From the NCBI GenBank assembly GCA_038323655.1, contig JBBQHE010000254.1, forward strand, positions 1 to 5,464: a stretch of DNA of 5,464 nt, given 5' to 3'. The notes under the pieces were generated by a model, which was given only the letters and a program-made list of their open reading frames with translations, had not been told where the DNA came from and did not search any database. Below, in pieces: positions 1-5,464 of the stretch. A program made the translations under genes and the position numbers. The stretch comes from Humitalea sp038323655. Lineage in GTDB: Bacteria > Pseudomonadota > Alphaproteobacteria > Acetobacterales > Acetobacteraceae. Position 1 is the stretch's first letter. The number at the start of each line of letters is the position of its first letter.

Positions 1-456
1 GCCCATGTTGGGTGGGGCGATCATGCCGGCCAGCAGCACCGGCACCCGGCGTTCGGCCAGGCGGTCCAGGATACCGGCCAGGTTTGCCGCCACGATCGCG
101 GGCGCGATGCCGCGCAGCCCGTCATTGCCGCCGAGCGCCACGATCACCGCATCGGGCCGGTCGGCCAGTGTCCAGTCCAGTCGCGACCGGCCGCCGGCGG
201 TGGTGTCGCCTGACACGCCGGCATCGATGATCCGCACCGGGCGACCCGCGGCGCGCAGCATGGCTTCCAGGCGGGCTGGCGGCCCCTCTCCCCGCGCCAG
301 GCCGTAGCCCGCGGTGATGCTGTCGCCCAGCATGGCGATGCGCAGTTCACGCCCCTGGGCCAGAGCCGCGCCCGGAAACACTGCGAAACCAAGCAACGCC
401 TTTGCCAGAGCGGCGCGACGACCATATTGCGTCGAGATGACCCAGACCCTCGACAT
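1..456 (-). CDS. tesA: Secreted SGNH-hydrolase esterase, TesA / lysophospholipase L1 type (partial, C-terminus outside window)
   Basis: Predicted periplasmic arylesterase / acyl-CoA thioesterase / lysophospholipase of the SGNH (GDSL) family, cleaving acyl ester or thioester bonds. The 152 visible residues start with a basic n-region holding an Arg pair (13-14), a hydrophobic stretch (about 15-31) and an ALA|Q signal-peptidase I site after residue 33. No lipobox Cys is seen, so the product should be soluble. Catalytic block I is GDSIT with Ser46 as nucleophile. Block II is the GVSGDT segment (80-85) giving the oxyanion Gly83. Block III is GGNDGLRG (109-116) with Asn111. These match E. coli TesA closely (GDSL, SGDT, GGNDGLRG). 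The block V Asp/His lies beyond the left edge. ATG at 456 is chosen because a GAGG ribosome-binding site lies 7 bases upstream and it gives a complete signal peptide. The gene is divergent from, and overlaps, the ybbA-like gene. The family is near certain; the substrate is not known. Confidence 0.93.
   Translation of the reverse strand, partial: MSRVWVISTQYGRRAALAKALLGFAVFPGAALAQGRELRIAMLGDSITAGYGLARGEGPPARLEAMLRAAGRPVRIIDAGVSGDTTAGGRSRLDWTLADRPDAVIVALGGNDGLRGIAPAIVAANLAGILDRLAERRVPVLLAGMIAPPNMG
402..428 (+). promoter_or_regulatory. Weak candidate promoter for the ybbA-ybbP operon, inside the esterase gene
   Basis: TTGCCA (402-407) resembles a sigma-70 -35 box. The locally AT-rich CATATT (423-428) could be the -10, with a short 15-base spacer; shifting to TATTGC (425-430) gives a 17-base spacer but a poorer -10 match. 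It is offered because the head-to-head gene overlap means the plus-strand promoter must lie within the esterase coding region, and this is the best match I could find there. Transcription would begin close to 435-440, giving a very short leader for a start at 455, or an almost leaderless message for a start at 437. This is inference from weak motif matches only. Confidence 0.2.
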
Positions 457-457
457 G
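437..457. other. Head-to-head start-codon overlap of esterase and ABC ATPase genes
   Basis: The minus-strand esterase begins with the ATG at 456-454. The plus-strand ATPase begins at ATG 437, giving a 20-base overlap, or at ATG 455. In the second case the tetranucleotide CATG at 454-457 carries both start codons on opposite strands. Either way there is no intergenic space, so promoters and leaders of each gene lie inside the other's coding sequence. Confidence 0.8.
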
Positions 458-1174
458 ACAGCCCCTCTTGAAGCGCGCGGCGACTCCGTTGTCCCGCTGA
501 TTTCGGCCAAAGGCCTGATCTTTACGGTGGGGACGGCGGGCGGGCCGGTCAACATCCTTCGTGGAGTCGACCTCTCCGTCCGGCCCGGCGAGTCGGTCGG
601 CATCGTTGGGCCCTCGGGTTCGGGCAAGACGTCGCTGCTGATGCTGCTGGCCGGGCTGGAACGCGCCAATGCCGGGCGGCTTGTGGTCGCAGGGCAGGAT
701 CTGACGGCGCTGGACGAGGATGCGCTGGCGCGCTTTCGGCGTGATGCGCTCGGCATCGTCTTCCAGGCCTTCCACCTGATCCCGACCATGACGGCGCTGG
801 AGAATGTCGCCGTGCCGCTGGAATTCGCCGGACGGCGGGACGCCTTTGATCTGGCCGAGGCTTCGCTGCGTGAGGTCGGCCTCGGCCACCGGCTCGAACA
901 CTACCCCGGGCAGTTGTCGGGCGGCGAGCAGCAGCGCGTGGCGCTCGCCCGCGCCGTGGTCGGCGACCCCGCGCTGATCCTGGCCGATGAGCCGACCGGC
1001 AACCTCGACCGCGCCAACGGGGCTGCGGTGATGGATTTGCTGTTTCGGTTGCAGGCCCGGGCGGGGACCACGTTGATCCTGATCACCCATGACCCGGCGC
1101 TGGCCGCGCGCTGTTCCCGCCAGGTGCGGATCGAGGACGGGCTGATCGTCTCGGACAGCGGCCTGCCCGCGTGA
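437..1174 (+). CDS. ybbA: ABC transporter ATPase, YbbA / LolD-MacB type
   Basis: Cytoplasmic ATPase subunit expected to pair with the permease encoded next to it. From ATG 437 the protein has 245 residues: Walker A GPSGSGKTS (58-66), Q-loop Gln110 in IVFQAF, signature LSGGEQQR (160-167), Walker B LILADE (180-185) with catalytic Glu185, D-loop GNLD (188-191) and H-loop His218. The LIPTMTALENV stretch (114-124) and the 'DEPTGNLD' string are typical of the LolD/MacB/FtsE class and line up with E. coli YbbA. All ATPase residues are intact. The start is uncertain: ATG 437 has only a weak GAG nearby and ATG 455 (239 residues) has no clear ribosome-binding site; upstream in-frame codons would run into the esterase signal-peptide region and give a poor N-terminus. 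Residues 1-20 look unconserved. The stop overlaps the permease start by four bases, suggesting translational coupling and 1:1 assembly. Confidence 0.95.
   Translation: MTQTLDMTAPLEARGDSVVPLISAKGLIFTVGTAGGPVNILRGVDLSVRPGESVGIVGPSGSGKTSLLMLLAGLERANAGRLVVAGQDLTALDEDALARFRRDALGIVFQAFHLIPTMTALENVAVPLEFAGRRDAFDLAEASLREVGLGHRLEHYPGQLSGGEQQRVALARAVVGDPALILADEPTGNLDRANGAAVMDLLFRLQARAGTTLILITHDPALAARCSRQVRIEDGLIVSDSGLPA
462..469 (-). promoter_or_regulatory. Ribosome-binding site of the esterase gene
   Basis: Read on the minus strand, the run AAGAGGGG ends 5 bases before the ATG at 456, and its GAGG core ends 7 bases before it. This is good Shine-Dalgarno spacing and fixes the esterase start. The site lies inside the coding sequence of the divergent ABC ATPase gene. 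Confidence 0.6.
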
Positions 1175-3720
1175 CCCCCGGCTTGGTTCTGGGTCGCGGC
1201 GCCACGCTGCGCCTGGCCGCGCGCTATGCCGGCCGCGAATTGCGCGGCGGGCTGAAGGGGCTGCGGATCGTCATCGCCTGCCTGGCACTCGGGGTCGCCG
1301 CCATCGCCGCGGTCGGCTCGCTGCGGGCGGCGACAGAATCGGGGCTGGCGCAGGATGCAACCAAGCTGTTGGGCGGCGATGTCGAAATCCAGGTCTCCTA
1401 CCGCACCCTGCCCCCCGAGGCGCGTGCCTGGGTCGCCGCTGCAGGCGGGCGGATTTCCGATGTGATCCAGATGCGCGCCATGGCCGTGGCTCCCTCGGGC
1501 GAGCGGACGCTGGTCGAGCTCAAGGCCGTGGACGGCGCCTACCCGCTCTATGGCGCGCTGGTGCTGGACCCGCCCGGTGGCATCGCCGCCGGCCCAAGGC
1601 CGGGCGGGACCTTCGGCGTCGCCCTGGAACGCGCCACGGCCGAGCGGCTGGGTGTTGCGGTCGGCGACAGAATTCGCATCGGTGACGCGGCTTTCGTTGT
1701 CGATGGCGTGATCACCGCCGAGCCGGACAAGGTCGCCTCGCCCATGATCCTGGGGCCGCGGGCGATGATCCCGCTTGCGGCCATACCGGCGACCGGGCTG
1801 ATCCAGCCCGGCAGCCTGGTCTATTACCAGTATCGGGTGGCCTTGCCGCCGACCGTCGATGCGCGCGCCTTTGCTGCGGGGCTGCGGGCGCAGCCCTTTG
1901 CCGATGGTGGCTGGCGCGTCCGGCTGGCGGACGGGGCGGCGCCGCAGGTCTCGCGTTTCGTGGACCGGGCCGCATCCTTCCTCACCTTGGCCGGGCTGAC
2001 GGCGCTGCTGGTCGGCGGCATCGGCGTCGCGACCGGCGTGCGGGCCTGGCTTACGGCGCGGTCGCGCACCATCGCGACGCTGCGCTGCCTCGGCGCGCCG
2101 GCCGACCTGATCTTTGCGACGTATCTGATGCAGGTGCTGGTCCTGGCCGCGATCGGCATCGCCATTGGGCTGCTGGCCGGGGCCGGGCTGACCGCGGTGG
2201 CCGCCGTCGCCATCGGCGATGCGCTGCCGGTGCCGCCGCGCCTGGGCTTCTACCCCGCCCCGCTGGCGCTGGCGGCGCTGTATGGGCTGCTGACGGCCCT
2301 GGCCTTTTCGCTCTGGCCGCTGGGCCGGGCGCGCGAGGTGCCGGGGGCTGCGCTGTTCCGTGACGGGGTGGTGGACCAGGGCGGGCGGCCGCGCTGGTCG
2401 CTGGTGGTGGCCAATGTCGTGGCCGTGGCGGCGCTGATCGTGCTGGTGGTGGGCACGGCGGAGCAGCCCGGCTTTGCCGCGGCCTTCTGTGCCGGGGCGC
2501 TGGCGACGCTCGCGCTGTTCCGGGTCGGTGCCACGCTGGTGATGGCCGGCGCGCGGGCGGTCGGGCGGGTGCGGCGACCGGCGCTGCGGCTGGGGCTGGC
2601 CAATCTGTACCGGCCGGGGGCGGCGACGCCGATCATGCTGGTTTCGCTCGGCATCGGTTTGACCACGCTGGCGGCGGTGGCGCTGATCGAGGGCAATCTG
2701 CGGCGCCAGATCGGCGAACAGATGCCGACCGCTGCGCCGTCCTTCTTCTTCATCGATATCCAATCGGACCAGGCCCTGCCCTTCGATGCCGCCGCCCGTG
2801 CCCTGGCCGGGGTGAATGAGGTCGCGCGCGTGCCCAGCCTGCGGGCCCGCGTGGTATCGGTGGATGGCGTGCCGGTGGACCGGATGCAGGTGACGCCCGA
2901 AACCGCCTGGGCGCTGCGGGGCGACCGCGGCCTGACCTATGCCGCAACCCCGCCGGCCAATACCAGGATCGTGGCCGGGCGCTGGTGGCCTGTGGATTAC
3001 GCGGGGCCGCCGCTGGTGTCCTTCGATGCGGCGCTTGCGGCCGGCTGGGGCATCGGGCTTGGCAGCACCATCACGGTCAATGTCATGGGCCGGGATGTGG
3101 ACCTGACCATCGCCAACCTGCGCGACGTGGCCTGGCGCACCCTGGGGATGAATTTCACGCTCATTGGCTCGCCGGGCCTGCTGGAATCGGCGCCGCATAC
3201 GCATATTGCGACCGTTCGCAACGATCCCGATCGCGATGTCGCGGTGCTGCGGGCGCTGACCGATGCCTTTCCCAATATCTCGGGCATCCGGGTGCGCGAT
3301 GCGCTGGAGGCGGTGACGGCGCTGCTCGGGCGGCTGTCGCTGGCGCTCTCCTCCACGGCATCCGTCACCCTGCTTGCGGGCATGCTGGTGCTCGCGGGCG
3401 CGGTCGCGGCCGGGCAGCAGCGGCGGGTGCGCGATGCGGTGGTGCTGAAGACCGTGGGGGCCACGCGGTCGCAGATCAGGGCCGCGTATCTCGTGGAATT
3501 CGGCGTGCTGGGCCTGGCATCGGGGCTGCTGGCCGCGGCCGCCGGGTCGGCGGCAGCCTGGGGCGTGGTGCGCTATGTGATGCAGGGGGAATGGGTGTTT
3601 TTGCCCTGGACGCTGGTTGGTGTCGTGGGTGGCTGCATCGCGCTGACGCTTGGCTTCGGCTATGTGGGGACGGCGCTGGCGCTGCGGGCGCGGGCGGCGC
3701 CCTTGTTGCGCAACGAGTAG
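1171..3720 (+). CDS. ybbP: FtsX/MacB-type ABC permease, YbbP family (COG3127-like), ten predicted membrane segments
   Basis: Inner-membrane permease partner of the upstream ATPase, 849 residues, about the usual length for YbbP. Order: membrane segment near 31-50; periplasmic domain about 51-265; three segments near 268-292, 313-345 and 363-385 (first FtsX domain); an extra pair near 409-429 and 432-458; a segment near 484-506; second periplasmic domain about 507-718; and three segments near 720-747, 770-800 and 811-837 (second FtsX domain). KAVDGAYPLYG (118-128), VAGRWWP (601-607) and RDVAW...NF (651-662) match E. coli YbbP. Each FtsX domain has a cytoplasmic 'LG/VGA' loop (about 303-309 and 758-764) likely to contact the ATPase. 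MacB-like complexes move the periplasmic domains through ATP hydrolysis rather than opening a classical channel; the substrate is unknown. The GTG start overlaps the ATPase stop as GTGA, without a clear ribosome-binding site, so translation is probably coupled. The gene is intact. Confidence 0.94.
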   Translation: MTPGLVLGRGATLRLAARYAGRELRGGLKGLRIVIACLALGVAAIAAVGSLRAATESGLAQDATKLLGGDVEIQVSYRTLPPEARAWVAAAGGRISDVIQMRAMAVAPSGERTLVELKAVDGAYPLYGALVLDPPGGIAAGPRPGGTFGVALERATAERLGVAVGDRIRIGDAAFVVDGVITAEPDKVASPMILGPRAMIPLAAIPATGLIQPGSLVYYQYRVALPPTVDARAFAAGLRAQPFADGGWRVRLADGAAPQVSRFVDRAASFLTLAGLTALLVGGIGVATGVRAWLTARSRTIATLRCLGAPADLIFATYLMQVLVLAAIGIAIGLLAGAGLTAVAAVAIGDALPVPPRLGFYPAPLALAALYGLLTALAFSLWPLGRAREVPGAALFRDGVVDQGGRPRWSLVVANVVAVAALIVLVVGTAEQPGFAAAFCAGALATLALFRVGATLVMAGARAVGRVRRPALRLGLANLYRPGAATPIMLVSLGIGLTTLAAVALIEGNLRRQIGEQMPTAAPSFFFIDIQSDQALPFDAAARALAGVNEVARVPSLRARVVSVDGVPVDRMQVTPETAWALRGDRGLTYAATPPANTRIVAGRWWPVDYAGPPLVSFDAALAAGWGIGLGSTITVNVMGRDVDLTIANLRDVAWRTLGMNFTLIGSPGLLESAPHTHIATVRNDPDRDVAVLRALTDAFPNISGIRVRDALEAVTALLGRLSLALSSTASVTLLAGMLVLAGAVAAGQQRRVRDAVVLKTVGATRSQIRAAYLVEFGVLGLASGLLAAAAGSAAAWGVVRYVMQGEWVFLPWTLVGVVGGCIALTLGFGYVGTALALRARAAPLLRNE

Positions 3721-3737
3721 CCGCGCGGTGCGGCGTC

Positions 3738-3742
3738 AGGAG
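3738..3742 (+). promoter_or_regulatory. Ribosome-binding site of the deaminase gene
   Basis: AGGAG sits 9 bases before the GTG at 3752, within the 31-base gap after the permease stop. It favours this GTG over the ATG at 3747, which is in another frame, and over longer in-frame readings that would start inside the permease gene and add an Arg/Cys-rich, unconserved N-terminus. Confidence 0.65.
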
Positions 3743-3751
3743 CCGGATGCC

Positions 3752-4249
3752 GTGACCGACGATCTCTCCGACCAGGACGCCACCCTGCTGCGCCGCGCCT
3801 TCACGCTCGCCGCCGAAGCCCGCGCCCGCGGCGACCGGCCCTTCGGCGTCGTCATCGCCGATGCGACGGGCCGAGTGCTGGTCGAGGCCGGTTCGACCCA
3901 AGGGGCTTCCGGCGACGGCACGCTGGCGCATTCGGAGATGAACGCCTGCCAGGGCGCCATAAGCGCCGGCATCCCGCGCGAAGTTTTGCGCGCGGGCACC
4001 ATTTATTCGTCTGGCGAACCCTGTGCGATGTGCGCCTCGGCCATTTTCTACACCGGCCTCGGCCGCGTGGTTTTTGGCCTGTCGGCGGCCGCCATCCTGC
4101 ACGTGCGCAATGCCCAGCCGCATACCGCGGGGCTGAACCTGTCCTGCCAGGCGGTGCTGGCGACGGCGGCCGAGCCCGTCGCCGTGGTCGGGCCTTGCCT
4201 GGAAGATGAGGGCGCCATCCCGCATGCGGGCTACTGGCCGGGCGCATGA
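3752..4249 (+). CDS. Zinc-dependent nucleoside/nucleobase deaminase (CMP/dCMP-cytidine deaminase fold, COG0590-like)
   Basis: Small cytosolic hydrolytic deaminase of 165 residues that should remove an amino group from a purine or pyrimidine base or nucleoside. Residues 29-36 (RPFGVVIA) are the usual strand after the first helix. The zinc site is H60-S-E62 plus P90-C91-A-M-C94: His60, Cys91 and Cys94 hold zinc and Glu62 shuttles the proton. GRVVFGLS (104-111) is the next conserved strand. HSE replaces the commoner HAE, while metal and catalytic residues are kept. EMNA after the His, and a C-terminus ending near GYW, look more like guanine-deaminase-type/nucleoside deaminases than tRNA deaminase TadA, but the substrate cannot be read from sequence. 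The GTG start is supported by AGGAG. The gene follows the permease by 31 bases with no terminator, and its TGA overlaps the next gene's ATG (ATGA), so it is very likely in the same transcript. Confidence 0.9.
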   Translation: MTDDLSDQDATLLRRAFTLAAEARARGDRPFGVVIADATGRVLVEAGSTQGASGDGTLAHSEMNACQGAISAGIPREVLRAGTIYSSGEPCAMCASAIFYTGLGRVVFGLSAAAILHVRNAQPHTAGLNLSCQAVLATAAEPVAVVGPCLEDEGAIPHAGYWPGA

Positions 4250-5464
4250 TCCGTCAGTTCCTCGCCTGCTACCGCCCGCACAAGAAACTGCTGCTGTTGG
4301 ATTTCGGCTGCGCCGCCCTGTCCGGCATGCTGGAACTGGGCTTCCCGATGGCGGTGCGGGCCTTCATCGACCATCTGCTGCCGCAGGCCGACATGCAGTT
4401 GATCGTGCTGGCCGTGGTGGGGCTGCTCGCGATCTATGTCGCCAATGCCGGGCTGATGGCGGTCGTGACCTATTGGGGCCATGTCCTCGGCATCGCCATC
4501 GAGACCGAGTTGCGCCGCCGCGCCTTCGACCACCTGATGACGCTCTCCTTCCGTTTCTATGACAGCCAGAAGACCGGGCACCTGGTCGGGCGGGTGACCA
4601 AGGACCTGGAGGACATCGGCGAGGTGGCCCACCACGGCCCCGAGGATCTGCTGATTGCCCTGCTCACCTTCGCCGGCGCGCTGGCCCTGATGGTGCTGAT
4701 CAGCCCCATGCTGGCGCTGGTCACCGCCGTGATCCTGCCCATCGTCGCCTGGGTCGTGGCGCATTACGGCGGGCGGATGACGGCGAACTGGCAGGCGCAA
4801 TTCGGCCGGGTCGGTGCCTTCAACGCCCGTATCGAGGAAGCGGTCGGCGGCATCCGCGTGGTCAAGGCCTTTGGCAACGAGGCGCATGAGCAGCGGCTGT
4901 TTGCCGCCGACAATGCCGTCTACCGCAGCACCAAGCTCGACGCCTACCGGCTGATGGCCGCGGGCAATACGCTGAACTACCTCGGCCTGCGCCTGGTGCA
5001 GGTGCTGGTCATGTTGGCGGGGGCGGTGATGATCCTGCGCGCCCAACTGTCGGTTGGCGACTTCGTGGCCTTCCTGCTGCTGGTCGGCGTCTTCTACCGG
5101 CCGCTGGAAAAGCTCGGCCAGGTGATCGAGACCTATCCCAAGGGCATTGCCGGCTTCCGCAGTTTTCTCAACCTGCTGGCGACGGCGCCGGAAATCGAAG
5201 ATCGCCCCGCCGCCCAGGCCGTCGGCCCGCTGCGCGGGGAGGTGCGGTTCGAGGGTGTGACCTTCGGCTACACCCCCGGCCGACCGGTGCTGCGCGGCGT
5301 GGACCTGGCGGTGGAGCCGGGGCAGACCATCGCGCTGGTCGGGCCATCGGGCGCCGGCAAGACCACCATGTCAGCCCTGGTCACGCGCCTGTACGACGTG
5401 ACCACCGGGGCCATTCGCGTGGACGGCCACGACGTTCGGGACGTGTCGCTCGCCAGCCTCCGCC
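4246..5464 (+). CDS. Half-size ABC exporter, MsbA / multidrug-lipid type IV fold (partial, C-terminus outside window)
   Basis: Inner-membrane exporter with fused membrane and ATPase domains that should work as a dimer, moving lipid-like or hydrophobic compounds outward. The visible 406 residues start with a short cytoplasmic lead (YRPHKK, 9-14). Six membrane segments follow, near 15-37, 50-76, 134-153, 155-174, 244-264 and 272-291. Coupling-helix landmarks FRFYDSQKTGHLVGRVTKD (102-120) and EEAVGGIRVVKAFGNE (197-212) are hallmarks of the ABC_membrane domain of exporters. The ATPase domain starts near 333 (VRFEGVTFGY, A-loop Tyr342) and has Walker A GPSGAGKTT (366-374). The window ends before the Q-loop, signature and Walker B, so ATPase competence cannot be judged. 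The start ATG overlaps the deaminase stop; no strong ribosome-binding site is visible, so translational coupling is likely. The substrate is unknown. It is a different ABC class from the YbbA/YbbP pair upstream. Confidence 0.94.
   Translation, partial: MIRQFLACYRPHKKLLLLDFGCAALSGMLELGFPMAVRAFIDHLLPQADMQLIVLAVVGLLAIYVANAGLMAVVTYWGHVLGIAIETELRRRAFDHLMTLSFRFYDSQKTGHLVGRVTKDLEDIGEVAHHGPEDLLIALLTFAGALALMVLISPMLALVTAVILPIVAWVVAHYGGRMTANWQAQFGRVGAFNARIEEAVGGIRVVKAFGNEAHEQRLFAADNAVYRSTKLDAYRLMAAGNTLNYLGLRLVQVLVMLAGAVMILRAQLSVGDFVAFLLLVGVFYRPLEKLGQVIETYPKGIAGFRSFLNLLATAPEIEDRPAAQAVGPLRGEVRFEGVTFGYTPGRPVLRGVDLAVEPGQTIALVGPSGAGKTTMSALVTRLYDVTTGAIRVDGHDVRDVSLASLR

Noticed and set aside
144..425. 93-codon minus-strand frame within the esterase region
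   Set aside because: It is out of frame with the reading that gives the signal peptide, GDSI, SGDT and GGND blocks.
457..600. Promoter for the esterase on the minus strand
   Set aside because: It must lie about here because of the gene overlap, but no pair of -35/-10-like boxes with fair spacing stood out, so none is annotated.
901..3204. 767-codon open frame on the minus strand opposite the permease gene
   Set aside because: It is rich in Arg, Gly, His, Gln, Pro and Asp with no domain or membrane pattern, the usual composition of an antisense shadow in very GC-rich DNA. The plus-strand permease explains the region fully.
3720..3734. GCCGC-loop-GCGGC hairpin right after the permease stop, considered as a terminator
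   Set aside because: Only a five-pair stem with no T-run, followed at once by the AGGAG of the deaminase gene. Such short GC hairpins are expected by chance at this base composition.
2985..3755. 256-codon plus-strand frame overlapping the end of the permease gene
   Set aside because: Its Gly/Ala/Arg/Cys-rich translation lacks any recognisable motif. It is an out-of-frame reading of the permease's second half.
3476..4225. 249-codon minus-strand frame opposite the permease end and deaminase
   Set aside because: Low-complexity Ala/Arg/Pro-rich product opposite a deaminase with a complete catalytic site; an antisense shadow.
4231..5046. 271-codon minus-strand frame opposite the exporter
   Set aside because: His/Gln/Asp/Gly-rich product without domains. 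The plus strand encodes an exporter membrane domain matching its family closely.

Overview
This 5.46 kb window is very GC-rich, close to fully coding, and looks like ordinary proteobacterial chromosome. High GC, GTG starts, overlapping stop/start codons and the gene content point to an alphaproteobacterium, perhaps of the Rhodospirillales/Acetobacteraceae type. That placement is inference from style and gene order, not from a marker gene. There is no tRNA, rRNA, CRISPR array, insertion sequence or phage gene, and no gene-free stretch longer than 31 bases.

Layout. On the minus strand at the left edge is the N-terminal part of a secreted SGNH-family esterase (TesA / lysophospholipase L1 type, 1-456, cut by the window edge). 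Head-to-head with it, and overlapping its start codon, a plus-strand series begins: a LolD/MacB-type ABC ATPase (YbbA-like, 437-1174), then a large FtsX/MacB-type permease with ten predicted membrane segments (YbbP-like, 1171-3720), joined by a GTGA overlap. After a 31-base gap comes a small zinc-dependent nucleoside/nucleobase deaminase (3752-4249). It is joined by an ATGA overlap to a half-size ABC exporter (membrane domain followed by ATPase domain, 4246-5464), which runs off the right edge before its Q-loop.

How the genes fit together. Esterase + YbbA + YbbP is a known conserved trio; the COG names for the ATPase and permease call them an ABC system 'involved in lysophospholipase L1 biosynthesis', a name based on this neighbourhood. 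By family logic YbbA and YbbP form a MacB-like mechanotransmission complex at the inner membrane that acts on something in the periplasm or envelope, where the esterase is also sent. The deaminase and the second ABC exporter lie on the same strand with minimal spacing and are probably co-transcribed with the trio, but no sequence feature ties their biochemistry to it.

The most distinctive points are the head-to-head overlap at 437-456, which forces each gene's promoter into the other's coding sequence, and the tight coupling of a cytosolic deaminase to a membrane exporter. I see no convincing evidence for a wholly new system here.
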